Assembly: GCF_028767185.1 (NCBI RefSeq)
Contig: NZ_JARACK010000002.1
Span: 351,178 to 415,177 of the forward strand
Reading direction: 5' to 3'
DNA from: Mangrovimonas aestuarii
GTDB taxonomy: Bacteria > Bacteroidota > Bacteroidia > Flavobacteriales > Flavobacteriaceae
Length of the DNA stretch: 64,000 nt
Shown here: piece by piece, positions 32,979 through 41,298 of the stretch
Layout of the letters: every line of letters starts with the position of its first letter
Position numbering within the stretch: the stretch's first letter is position 1
Made by a program: the position numbers and the translations under genes
The notes under the pieces: model-generated
Told to the model about the DNA's origin: nothing
Databases searched by the model: none
What the model saw: only the letters and a program-made list of their open reading frames with translations

Positions 32979-33350
32979 ATGAAAACGATTCAATTGTTTG
33001 TTATTCTCTTGTTTTTTGTTTCAGGGAGTACTTTTTCCCAGTCAAATTCTAAGTCCGAAAACTCAGCTCCCGAAATGAAAACTTATGTTATAGAAAGAAG
33101 TATTCCAGGTGCAGGGGACTTAACAGAGGAGGAGTTAAAAAATATTTCCAAAACTTCCTGTGCTGTTTTGGATAAAATGGGCCCGAAAATAGTTTGGATG
33201 CACAGCTATGTTACTAATGATAAAGTATACTGTGTATATCAGGCAGAAAGCAAGGAATTGGTTTTAGAGCATGCTAAAAAAGGGGGATTCCCGGCTAACT
33301 CGGTAGAAGAAGTTGCTGTTGTAATTAGTCCTGAGACTGCTAAAGATTAA
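32979..33350 (+). CDS. DUF4242 domain-containing secreted protein
   Basis: A 123-residue protein; the start at ATG 32979 gives a good signal peptide (MKTIQLFVILLFFVSGSTFS). The mature protein is a DUF4242 ferredoxin-like domain with KTYVIERSIPGAGDLTEEEL and IVWMHSYVTNDKVYCVYQAE. The family is thought to include nickel-responsive and regulatory proteins, but no specific role can be assigned. An upstream ATG at 32886 in the same frame lies inside the previous gene and is less likely. Terminated by a hairpin. Confidence 0.85.
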   Translation: MKTIQLFVILLFFVSGSTFSQSNSKSENSAPEMKTYVIERSIPGAGDLTEEELKNISKTSCAVLDKMGPKIVWMHSYVTNDKVYCVYQAESKELVLEHAKKGGFPANSVEEVAVVISPETAKD

Positions 33351-33373
33351 AAGTTTCTCCCCAAAATGTTAAG

Positions 33374-33400
33374 GCCAGCCATATAGGTTGGCTTTATTTT
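33374..33400 (+). terminator. Intrinsic terminator after DUF4242 gene
   Basis: GCCAGCC (33374-33380) pairs with GGTTGGC (33386-33392, one G-T wobble) and is followed by a T-rich run. Confidence 0.75.
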
Positions 33401-33453
33401 TCACGATGTTATAAATTTCTACTAGCCGGCTTAAGTAGATTTATTAACTAAGA

Positions 33454-33711
33454 TTATTTGTCAATTGACCCTAAAACACGTTGCATGAAATTGTTTAGGG
33501 CTTCTTTTTTTGGAGTACCTTCTTTTACCATTTTGTTTACCTCTAAAGCACCATACATATTGGAAATAAGTTCTCCTATAACATCCAATTCTTCATATTT
33601 AAGGGAAGGAACTTCAGTTAATGCTTCAAGGGTTTCTATGGTTTCAATAACGAAATCTTCGTCATTGTCTTCAATAAATTGAGTAAGGTGCTTAATTACT
33701 GGTAACTTCAT
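33454..33711 (-). CDS. DUF6952 family small protein
   Basis: An 85-residue acidic all-helical protein (MKLPVIKHLTQFIEDND, EELDVIGELISNMYGA) of the family usually found next to thioredoxin in Flavobacteriia. It overlaps the thioredoxin gene by 20 bp and is therefore translated with it. Function is not known; the link with the peroxiredoxin-thioredoxin unit suggests a redox role, which is only context. Confidence 0.8.
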   Translation of the reverse strand: MKLPVIKHLTQFIEDNDEDFVIETIETLEALTEVPSLKYEELDVIGELISNMYGALEVNKMVKEGTPKKEALNNFMQRVLGSIDK

Positions 33712-34006
33712 TGACTAAGTCTTTTAAAGAATCAAACTTATTGGTCTGAACCTGATTTACAAAACTTCCGTTTTTGAAGATTGCGAAAGTAGGCAGATTA
33801 TCTACTGTAGCTAATTGTCTAGAATCTGGAAACTTTTCTGCATCGACAATTACGAACTTCATGTTTTCGTTTTCTGTTGCTAGCTTCTTGAACTTAGGCT
33901 TCATGATTCGGCAATTACCACACCAAGTAGCAGAATATTGTACTACAACTGTATCGTTTCCAGATACGATTTCCTGTAAGTTATCTTGTTCTAATTCTTG
34001 TATCAT
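33692..34006 (-). CDS. Thioredoxin family protein
   Basis: A 104-residue cytoplasmic thioredoxin with the redox pair in WCGNC (Cys29, Cys32), and the conserved cis-proline region NLPTFAIFKNG. The active site differs from the classical CGPC. Its place between a peroxiredoxin gene (70 bp upstream, separated by a hairpin) and DUF6952 suggests it reduces that peroxiredoxin. Confidence 0.93.
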   Translation of the reverse strand: MIQELEQDNLQEIVSGNDTVVVQYSATWCGNCRIMKPKFKKLATENENMKFVIVDAEKFPDSRQLATVDNLPTFAIFKNGSFVNQVQTNKFDSLKDLVNEVTSN

Positions 34007-34036
34007 GTTTTTTGATTAAAATGAAGATTAAAAAAA

Positions 34037-34065
34037 CACTTTCGGGAGTTAGGCTCCCGAAAGTG
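34037..34065 (-). terminator. Hairpin between peroxiredoxin and thioredoxin genes
   Basis: CACTTTCGGGAG and CTCCCGAAAGTG form a perfect 12-bp stem with loop TTAGG, followed on the minus strand by six T. It should end most transcripts of the peroxiredoxin gene while allowing partial read-through into thioredoxin and DUF6952. Confidence 0.85.
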
Positions 34066-34075
34066 AAATATAATT

Positions 34076-34714
34076 TTAGTGAGAAGCTAAATAGTTCGCT
34101 ACACCATCACGGTTAGCGTTCATAGCGTCTTTACCTTCTTCCCAGTTTGCTGGACAAACCTCACCGTGGTTTTGAACGTGAGAATAAGCGTCGATTAAAC
34201 GTAAAAACTCATTCACGTTACGACCTACTGGCATGTGGTTGATTCCTTCGTGGAATACAGTTCCTTCTTCATCGATAAGGTAAGTCGCTCTATAAGTTAC
34301 GTTATCTCCTTCTACAGTTACAACTCCAGTTTCTTCGTTGTATGTTTCGTTAGTAATATCTAGGATACCAAGTGTAGAAGCTAAGTTTCTGTTAGAGTCT
34401 GCAAGTAATGGATAAGTTACACCTTCAATACCACCATTATCTTTAGCAGTGTTTAACCAAGCAAAGTGTACTTCTGGAGTATCACAAGACGCACCGATTA
34501 CTATAGTGTTTCTTTTTTCGAATTCTTTTAAGGCTTCTTGAAATGCGTGCAATTCAGTTGGGCAAACAAAAGTAAAGTCTTTTGGATACCAAAATAAAAG
34601 TACTTTTTTCTTGTTGTTGATTGCTTCTTCAAGAACGTTTAATTTAAAAGTGTCGCCCATTTCGTTCATGGCGTCAACATTTAAACTTGGAAATTTTTTT
34701 CCTACAAATGCCAT
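34076..34714 (-). CDS. Peroxiredoxin, 2-Cys AhpC/Prx1 type
   Basis: A 212-residue peroxidase that detoxifies H2O2 and organic peroxides. The peroxidatic cysteine is Cys51 in FTFVCPTELHAFQ and the resolving cysteine is in GEVCPANWEEG near the C-terminus, the typical 2-Cys layout. It has a good -7 element upstream and a hairpin before the thioredoxin gene, giving higher expression of the peroxidase than of its likely reductant. Confidence 0.94.
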   Translation of the reverse strand: MAFVGKKFPSLNVDAMNEMGDTFKLNVLEEAINNKKKVLLFWYPKDFTFVCPTELHAFQEALKEFEKRNTIVIGASCDTPEVHFAWLNTAKDNGGIEGVTYPLLADSNRNLASTLGILDITNETYNEETGVVTVEGDNVTYRATYLIDEEGTVFHEGINHMPVGRNVNEFLRLIDAYSHVQNHGEVCPANWEEGKDAMNANRDGVANYLASH

Positions 34715-34752
34715 AAGATTTATGTTTTATCAGTTAATAATTTTTAACGGCA

Positions 34753-34760
34753 CAAATATA
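34753..34760 (-). promoter_or_regulatory. -7 element of peroxiredoxin gene
   Basis: On the minus strand TATATTTG (34753-34760) fits TAnnTTTG exactly and lies 38 bp before the ATG. No clear -33 TTG is seen, which would fit activation by a regulator. Confidence 0.5.
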
Positions 34761-34855
34761 AAACACAGCTTTGGGCTGGCACAGTAAATGAATTTTAATT
34801 TCTTATTTCACGATAAGAATTCGTTATGGTAACTTTTTCAAAGGATAAGCAAAGT

Positions 34856-36337
34856 CTATTTTGAAGCGAGTTGCTTTATTTTAATTGAAAAAGCAGCAAA
34901 CAATAAAGTCATAAACGGACTTAACCAGTTGAAAACAGCATAGAAGAAATAATCTGCAACCGGTACTCCTAAAACACCGCTTTGGTAAGCACCACATGTA
35001 TTCCAAGGTACTAAAACCGAGGTTACCGTACCCGAATCTTCTAAGGTTCTACTCAGGTTTTCTGGAGCAAGTCCTTTATCCTCGTAAGCTTGTTTAAACA
35101 TTTTACCAGGAACAACAATTGCCAAATATTGGTCAGATGCAGTAACATTCAGTGCTAAACAGCTTGCAACGGTACTTGAAAACAGGCCGAAAGTAGATGA
35201 CGCTAGACTTAGCAAGGCCTTGCTGATACGTGATAATGCACCAATAGCATCCATAACACCACCAAAAACCATAGCACAGATAATAAGCCAAATGGTACCT
35301 AACATGCCGCTCATTCCTCCAGAAGAAAATAGGTCATTGAGCTCTTTGCTGGTCGTTTCTACAGAAGTATCAACGGTAATAGCATTCATTACACCAACAT
35401 AAGCAGAGCGGAAGTTTAATTTGCTAGCTTCTGCTATGTTCATGACAATCTCTGGTTGTGCGATTATTGCAGCTACACCTCCAAGGAGTGTTCCTATTAA
35501 AAGAGCGATTAGAGGAGACGTCTTTTTCACAATCATTGCTATAACAACAACAGGAACCAAAAACAGCCAAGGTGAAATATTAAAAGCCTGATCAATGGCT
35601 TGCAGTTTGTCTGTAATGTCTGGAGTTCCATGAGTTTCAATAGTGAATCCCATTATTATAAAGAATATAAGTGTTATGGTGATTGTAGGGATGGTAGTGA
35701 ATGCCATATAACGAATATGACTGAACAAGTCCCCACCAGCCATGGCAGGAGCTAAGTTTGTAGTATCACTAAGAGGGGACATCTTATCTCCAAAATAGGC
35801 TCCTGATATAACTGCACCAGCAGCCATCCCTGAAGAAATCCCCAGTGTGTTTCCAATACCGATTAATGCGATACCAACAGTTGCAGATGTGGTCCAGCTA
35901 CTTCCAGTTGCAATAGAGATGATGGCACAAATTACTACACAAGCGGCAAGGAATATGGTAGGATTTAATAATTGTAGCCCATAATAGATCATTGTTGGTA
36001 TGATACCACTTATAAGCCAAGTTCCAGCCAATGCACCAACCATAAGAAGAATTAATAAAGCGCCTGAGGTTGATTTTATATTCTCAGCAACTTCATCGAG
36101 CATGTCGCTGTAGGATACTTTATTGAAAAAACCAACTATGGCTGCAACTGCAGCACCTAATAAAAGAATAAATTGATTACTTCCACTTAATGCGTCATCA
36201 CCAAAAACATAAACATTGTAAAATAACATTGTTACCAAAGCGATCACCGGAACAAGTGCCTCCCAAATATTCAATTCCTTGTTTTCTGAGATGTGTGGTA
36301 TATTAAGATCATCGGAAGAGCTATTTTGGTTTTTCAT
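34856..36337 (-). CDS. nhaC: Na+/H+ antiporter NhaC family
   Basis: A 493-residue inner-membrane antiporter with about 12 predicted helices. The family core is readable: SIATGSSWTTSATVGIALIG, AGAVISGAYFGDKMSPLSDT and near the C-terminus SRTLEDSGTVTSVLVPWNTC. It exports Na+ in exchange for protons, expected in a marine bacterium. Single gene; no partner. Confidence 0.93.
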   Translation of the reverse strand: MKNQNSSSDDLNIPHISENKELNIWEALVPVIALVTMLFYNVYVFGDDALSGSNQFILLLGAAVAAIVGFFNKVSYSDMLDEVAENIKSTSGALLILLMVGALAGTWLISGIIPTMIYYGLQLLNPTIFLAACVVICAIISIATGSSWTTSATVGIALIGIGNTLGISSGMAAGAVISGAYFGDKMSPLSDTTNLAPAMAGGDLFSHIRYMAFTTIPTITITLIFFIIMGFTIETHGTPDITDKLQAIDQAFNISPWLFLVPVVVIAMIVKKTSPLIALLIGTLLGGVAAIIAQPEIVMNIAEASKLNFRSAYVGVMNAITVDTSVETTSKELNDLFSSGGMSGMLGTIWLIICAMVFGGVMDAIGALSRISKALLSLASSTFGLFSSTVASCLALNVTASDQYLAIVVPGKMFKQAYEDKGLAPENLSRTLEDSGTVTSVLVPWNTCGAYQSGVLGVPVADYFFYAVFNWLSPFMTLLFAAFSIKIKQLASK

Positions 36338-36698
36338 TGGTAGAGAAATGTTTGTTTCGGTCTTATGATATTGGCAATTCCACTAAAGCTATTTAAGACA
36401 ATAAGCTATAATGCTATTTTTCATAGACGAAAACGTTAGTTATAAATAAGCCGTAATGTTACAACATTATCCAAAGCTATGCAAATAGTGATACCGAAAG
36501 CATTTGATGTGATTTATCGATGATATATTCCATTGGTCTAAAGCGAATTGTATGTGATTTTAAACTCTAATCTATAACTGTCTTACATGTTTTGTTGTTT
36601 GTCGATTTTAAAACAGGGTTCATCAAAAACTGTTGTAATAAGGAATATTATAAAATACTATTGTACGTAGGATTAACTGATAATTAAATTAACGCTAA
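36338..36698. other. Intergenic region between nhaC and secreted paralogue 1
   Basis: Holds two divergent leaders. On the minus strand TAGCTTTG (36472-36479) fits a -7 element for nhaC. On the plus strand the 12-mer TGTTGTTTGTCG (36593-36604) recurs ahead of the second paralogue. No open frame or RNA gene is evident. Confidence 0.5.
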
Positions 36699-37451
36699 AT
36701 GATAAAAAGAGCTCTAAGATGCATCTTAACTGTAGGTGCCTTTTTTTGTTTAACCCAACTATATGCACAAGTTGGAATTGGTACAACAGCCCCAGACGCT
36801 TCGGCAATGTTAGATATTGAAAGTAGCAATTCAGGATTATTGATTCCTAGGGTTACTTTAACGGGAACGGACGATGTGTCTACGATAACATCTCCATCAA
36901 CAGGACTTATGGTTTATAATACCGCTACCGTATCAGATGTTGTTGCTGGTTTTTATTTTTTTAATGGAACAGAATGGGAGAAAATGTTGTCGCCTTCAGA
37001 TGAAGTTTTGAGTTATTGTGAAGTTTACCAGTCAGGTAGTCCCGCTCTAGATAGTGATGGCTTTATTAATTTTAATCAAACAGAAGTATCCCTTAATACA
37101 ACTGTGGGAGGTAATTATATACAAGTAAGTATTGATGGTGTTTACAGAATAACCTATAATATTTCGGTTGAAAACATAGGAAGTGATGTTGAGAGTGTAG
37201 AGTTTTTTTTGAAAAAGAAAAATCCTGGTAATAGTGTTTTAGCTGGTAGTAGGGCTTTTATTGAGCTTACCCCAGATGGAAGTGGCCCCCCTGTTGAAGA
37301 ATTAAGTATAGGGACTGTATCTGTATCAAAAATAGTGCATTTGGATGCAGATAATCAAATTTATTTAGAGGCTGATATTTCTAATGGTGCTGAATTTGAT
37401 ATTTTCAGCGACTCTGCAAGACTATCAATCGAACTTATAGATGCCGACTAG
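36699..37451 (+). CDS. Secreted surface protein, tandem paralogue 1
   Basis: A 250-residue protein with a signal peptide (ends YAQ) and the segment VGIGTTAPDASAMLDI, followed by SGLLIPRVTL and GLMVYNT, a repeat-like N-terminal module common in flavobacterial surface and tail-fibre-like proteins. The C-terminal half is beta-rich (YRITYNISVENIG, SVSKIVHLDADNQIYL) and may fold as a TNF/C1q-like jelly roll. No sorting domain is seen, so export would be by Sec only. It is first of three tandem paralogues. Confidence 0.8.
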   Translation: MIKRALRCILTVGAFFCLTQLYAQVGIGTTAPDASAMLDIESSNSGLLIPRVTLTGTDDVSTITSPSTGLMVYNTATVSDVVAGFYFFNGTEWEKMLSPSDEVLSYCEVYQSGSPALDSDGFINFNQTEVSLNTTVGGNYIQVSIDGVYRITYNISVENIGSDVESVEFFLKKKNPGNSVLAGSRAFIELTPDGSGPPVEELSIGTVSVSKIVHLDADNQIYLEADISNGAEFDIFSDSARLSIELIDAD

Positions 37452-37477
37452 TACAATAAGCATCATTTTATCTATAG

Positions 37478-37509
37478 AACCCTGGGATGATACTCCTAGG
37501 TTTTTTTGT
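37478..37509 (+). terminator. Intrinsic terminator after paralogue 1
   Basis: AACCCTGGGA and TCCTAGGTT pair with one bulge and a seven-T run follows. Confidence 0.75.
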
Positions 37510-37711
37510 TTCGATGTATCGAATAGTTTTTAAATGAACTTCAATCTTTTAAGTGTTACTGTTTTTTATCGGTAATTTTTGGCGTATATCTAAGGAGGTA
37601 ATATTAAATATGTTGTTTGTCGTTTATTGATATAATTACATCCAAAACAATTGTAGGAGAGTTCGCTTTAAAATAATTTAGCCATGCTAATAACCGTTAA
37701 CTAAATACAAA

Positions 37712-38446
37712 ATGTTCAAAAGAGCCTTAGGGATTGCCCTTACTTTAGGTGCTTCGTCATGCCTAAACCCGATCTACGCCCAAGTTGGAATCGGTACAAC
37801 AGATCCAGACGCATCTGCAATGCTGGATATTCAAAGTAGTAACTCTGGTTTTTTAATGCCAAGAGTTTCTTTAGCTGGTACAAATGATATTTCTACTATT
37901 TCATCACCGGCAACAGGATTAATGGTATATAATACAGAATCTGTTTCAGATGTTACACCCGGATTTTATTTTTATGATGGAAGTGATTGGGAAAGATTAA
38001 ACTCAACTTCAGAAGAATTCAAAAGTTATGGTGAAATATATTCTTCTGCTAATCAGGTGTTATCGACCGGAATAAATACTGTAATATTGAATGAAATTAA
38101 TGCTAGTCAAGGTGTTACTGTAACTGGTAACAGTTTTAGTATTACAACAAGTGGTACTTACAGATTGGTATACTGTGCTTCGGTAAGCCATTCATCTGAT
38201 GGAAATAGTAGTACTGGTAGTGAGCTTAGTTTTTATCTTACAACTTCCTCAGGTCCAATAGCAGGTAGTCATTCTTATCTAATGTTGGAAAGGGGAAATA
38301 TTAATAAAGGAAGTGTATCAATGTCAAAAATAATGCACTTAGATGCTGGAGAAACATTGAGTTTGGGTGCAAATGCAGGAAATGGATATATTTCAATTAT
38401 TGGCTCTTCCGCTGTACTTTCAGTTGAATATATAAATGCCAATTAA
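37712..38446 (+). CDS. Secreted surface protein, tandem paralogue 2
   Basis: A 244-residue paralogue of the neighbour at 36699 with the same signal peptide (ends YAQ), the module VGIGTTDPDASAMLDI, SGFLMPRVSL and GLMVYNT, and a beta-rich C-terminus with SVSMSKIMHLDAGETLSL. The N-terminal 80 residues are nearly identical between paralogues 1 and 2, whereas the C-terminal domains have diverged. The 12-mer TGTTGTTTGTCG lies 90 bp upstream, at a similar distance as in paralogue 1. Single-gene unit with its own terminator. Confidence 0.8.
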   Translation: MFKRALGIALTLGASSCLNPIYAQVGIGTTDPDASAMLDIQSSNSGFLMPRVSLAGTNDISTISSPATGLMVYNTESVSDVTPGFYFYDGSDWERLNSTSEEFKSYGEIYSSANQVLSTGINTVILNEINASQGVTVTGNSFSITTSGTYRLVYCASVSHSSDGNSSTGSELSFYLTTSSGPIAGSHSYLMLERGNINKGSVSMSKIMHLDAGETLSLGANAGNGYISIIGSSAVLSVEYINAN

Positions 38447-38475
38447 ACCATATAAATAATTACATTAAGTAACAG

Positions 38476-38509
38476 AGCTCCAATAATTCATTGGAGCTTT
38501 TTTATTTTT
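38476..38509 (+). terminator. Intrinsic terminator after paralogue 2
   Basis: AGCTCCAA (38476-38483) and TTGGAGCT (38491-38498) pair perfectly and a T run follows. Confidence 0.88.
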
Positions 38510-38640
38510 CTGGTTTAGATTATATGATTTTTTATAAGATAAAACGAAACAAGTGAAATAAAAATACTACAAATAATTTGTTTCGTTTGTAGGTTTTTTC
38601 TAAGTTAGTAATCCCCTAACTTATTAATCTACTATTAACC

Positions 38641-39396
38641 ATGAAAACATATTTTAAGCATATGCTTTCCCTAGGTGCTTTGTTATGGTGCCCTTTTATT
38701 TTTTCTCAAGTAGGAATAGGTACAACCTCTCCAGATGCTTCTTCTATTTTAGATATTCAAAGTGATTCTACTGGTATTTTGATTCCAAGGATGGCTCTTT
38801 CTTTTCTGGATCAAAGTACTCCAGTTACGGACCCTGCCAATGGTTTGTTGGTATATAATACCGTTAATAATACCGAGCTAAACGAGGGATTCTATTTTTG
38901 GAAGGATAATCAATGGAATGCCTTGGGAGAAACATCTAATGAAGATCCCAGACCTTATGGGGAAGTTAGTTTTGATGAAGATGAAACACTAACATTAGAC
39001 CAATATACCGATGTTTTATTGCCTATTCCAGCTGAAGGTTATTATAGTTCAACAGTTAATCTAATTACTATAGGCTCAAATTATGGTATCCAACCCACAG
39101 AAACCGGAGTGTATAAAGTAACCTTTACCATCACTTATACTAAAAATTCAAATTCGGGGCCTGGTCAAGTGGAGTTTTATCTCTCTAAGAACACAAATAA
39201 AATTACAGGAACCCAAGTAAAAGGAAAATTGGAACATAACGAATTGTCTAGTGTTCATGTATCGAAAATCATTCAGTTAGAGGCTAACCAAACTTATTAT
39301 TTAGGCGCTAGTAAAACTAATACCACTCCTTCTGGTGGACCAGATTTAATATTATATTCCAATATGACCAATTTGACTATTGAAAAGATGAATTAA
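38641..39396 (+). CDS. Secreted surface protein, tandem paralogue 3
   Basis: A 251-residue, more diverged member of the tandem family, with a signal peptide ending FSQ, VGIGTTSPDASSILDI, TGILIPRMAL, and GLLVYNT. The C-terminal domain shares YKVTFTITYTKNSN and SKIIQLEANQTYYLGA with the other two. It has a separate upstream region and a terminator. The linker region between the two domains is acidic (NEDPRPYGEVSFDEDE). Function unknown; adhesion or matrix binding is a guess. Confidence 0.8.
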   Translation: MKTYFKHMLSLGALLWCPFIFSQVGIGTTSPDASSILDIQSDSTGILIPRMALSFLDQSTPVTDPANGLLVYNTVNNTELNEGFYFWKDNQWNALGETSNEDPRPYGEVSFDEDETLTLDQYTDVLLPIPAEGYYSSTVNLITIGSNYGIQPTETGVYKVTFTITYTKNSNSGPGQVEFYLSKNTNKITGTQVKGKLEHNELSSVHVSKIIQLEANQTYYLGASKTNTTPSGGPDLILYSNMTNLTIEKMN

Positions 39397-39430
39397 AAAA
39401 AGCTTTCCGTTTTTTTAGAAAGCTTTTTTA
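39395..39430 (+). terminator. Intrinsic terminator after paralogue 3
   Basis: AAAAAGCTTTC and GAAAGCTTTTTT pair around a T-rich loop and a T run follows. Confidence 0.8.
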
Positions 39431-39440
39431 TTGTAGCGTG

Positions 39441-39980
39441 TTAAACTTGGGTGAGCTCACCAATTATTCTAACTTCATTTTTAATAGTGTTGAAGTTAGG
39501 AGAGTGTTTGGTAACGCGCTCCATGAGTTTTTGGTATTGTTCTTCAGTTCCGTTTCCTTTTACATGGAAAATGAACTTTAGTTCAGGGAAACCGGGATTG
39601 GCTTCTTCGTTAAGACCTAAAAAGCCATGAAGATCCAGTTCACCATCAATTTCTAATTGAAGTTTATCTATTTGAATGTTCATAGCTGTTGCGCCAGCCA
39701 TAAAAGTTACAGCCATACAGCCAGCCATACCACCAAGCATGTATTCCGCTGGGTTTGGGGCGCAGTTAATGCCCAGCAATTGAGAAGGTTCATCAATGGT
39801 GAATTGAAAATCCCTTACCAGTTTATGGTTACCCAATACCATATTTTTGGTATTTACGGTAGTTTTGGTACCACTTTCCCAGTGTAACACAACACCATAA
39901 GAGGCACGTGCTTCTGTAGGACATTCTTTTACTTCGTTAGCGTATTCGCTCAATCCAGCAATATTAATATTGTTCAGCAT
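39441..39980 (-). CDS. OsmC family peroxidase-like protein
   Basis: A 179-residue OsmC/Ohr-fold protein. The two family cysteines appear in GINCAPNPAEYML and GGMAGCMAVTF, as in thiol-dependent peroxidases that reduce organic hydroperoxides. I use ATG 39980, since the frame upstream to a TTG at 40019 lies inside the previous gene; the overlap is then 17 bp. It is the last gene of a leftward three-gene operon with a trans-sulfuration enzyme and a flavin monooxygenase. Confidence 0.85.
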   Translation of the reverse strand: MLNNINIAGLSEYANEVKECPTEARASYGVVLHWESGTKTTVNTKNMVLGNHKLVRDFQFTIDEPSQLLGINCAPNPAEYMLGGMAGCMAVTFMAGATAMNIQIDKLQLEIDGELDLHGFLGLNEEANPGFPELKFIFHVKGNGTEEQYQKLMERVTKHSPNFNTIKNEVRIIGELTQV

Positions 39981-41280
39981 AGGTAAATTCTTTATAAACG
40001 GTTGTAAAGGCTTGTTCAAAATCGGAAATTAAATCATCGATATCTTCAACGCCAACGGACAATCGTATCAATCCGTCGTTAATACCAATGGCTTTTTGTT
40101 GTTCTTTTGTCAACGATGCTTGAGAAGTATTGTATGGCAGCGAAACCAAACTTTCTACACCTCCAAGGCTAGTAGCTTCTTTAGGAAGTTTTAAGTATTC
40201 TAGAAGTGCGTGGGCATTTTTATCACCGCCTTCAACCTCAAAACTAATCATCCCAGAATATCTTCCTTTAAGTAGATGATGTGCCAATTCATGCTGGTCG
40301 TGAGATTCCAATCCTGGGTAGTATACACGGACAACATTTGGATGATTTTCAAAGTAAGTGGCCAAAGTCAGGGCATTGTGGTTATGAGCACGCATGCGAA
40401 GAGCAAATGTCTTTAAGCTTCGCTCCAAAAGGAAACAGGCATGCGGATCCATAGAGCCACCGTTTTTAAGCATTTGCGGCCAAATTCGATCAACTAGTTT
40501 TCGTGATCCAGATACTGTTCCTCCGATTAAATCTGAGTGACCGTTTAGATATTTTGTTGCTGAGTTAACAACCAAATCCACACCTAAATCCAAAGGCTTT
40601 AAATTGTATGGAGTTAAGAAAGTGTTGTCTATTATTACCCTTAGATTGTATTTTTTACCTAAAGCAACTAACTCTTCAATAGGAGCTAATTTTAATAGTG
40701 GATTGGTAAGAGCTTCAAAATAAAGGATTTTTGTGTTCTCCTGAATTGCGGCTTCAATTTCCTTTAAATCTGTAGGTGAGGTAAAAGTTACTGACATGCC
40801 GTAACGTGTTAAATCCTCATACAGAAAATTATATGTTCCTCCGTAGATATCTCTTGAAGACACAATGTGACTTCCTTTTTCAAGAATTGCCAAAAGGGTA
40901 GATGAGATGGCAGCCATTCCCGATGAGAATACAATTGAACTTTCTGCATTTTCCAATGCCGATAGTTTCTCCTGAACGCTCCATTGTGAAGGGTTACCGT
41001 ATCGGGTGTAGATCATCTCGTCACGACCACGCCCTTCTTCAATGGCCTCATATGTCTCGGCATTTAGGTAAAAGGTTGAACATTGAAATATTGGGGTACC
41101 AACAGCTCCTGTGTTGGGGTCATCGTACTGTCCGGCATGGACAGATTTGGTAGACTCGCTATACTCCTGATAGCGATCTGAACCCAGAGAGGGGCCAATA
41201 CTGCGTTTACGTTGCAAATCGTTAAACCAGATATCGCCCTGAGCTCTCTTGTGCCCGAGGTTTTGATAACTCTTTTTCAT
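39964..41280 (-). CDS. Trans-sulfuration family PLP enzyme (cystathionine synthase/lyase type)
   Basis: A 438-residue Cys/Met metabolism PLP enzyme with the cofactor lysine in NSATKYLNGHSD, the tyrosine-bearing IYTRYGNPS motif, and VIIDNTFLTPYN. Members include cystathionine gamma-synthase, gamma-lyase, methionine gamma-lyase and O-acyl-homoserine sulfhydrylase; the exact reaction cannot be settled by eye. An N-terminal extension of about 45 residues (KRAQGDIWFNDLQRKR) precedes the usual start VHAGQYDDPNTGA. It lies between a flavin monooxygenase (18 bp upstream) and OsmC (overlap). Confidence 0.9.
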   Translation of the reverse strand: MKKSYQNLGHKRAQGDIWFNDLQRKRSIGPSLGSDRYQEYSESTKSVHAGQYDDPNTGAVGTPIFQCSTFYLNAETYEAIEEGRGRDEMIYTRYGNPSQWSVQEKLSALENAESSIVFSSGMAAISSTLLAILEKGSHIVSSRDIYGGTYNFLYEDLTRYGMSVTFTSPTDLKEIEAAIQENTKILYFEALTNPLLKLAPIEELVALGKKYNLRVIIDNTFLTPYNLKPLDLGVDLVVNSATKYLNGHSDLIGGTVSGSRKLVDRIWPQMLKNGGSMDPHACFLLERSLKTFALRMRAHNHNALTLATYFENHPNVVRVYYPGLESHDQHELAHHLLKGRYSGMISFEVEGGDKNAHALLEYLKLPKEATSLGGVESLVSLPYNTSQASLTKEQQKAIGINDGLIRLSVGVEDIDDLISDFEQAFTTVYKEFTYAEQY

Positions 41281-41298
41281 CTTATGTTAAGCGTATAA

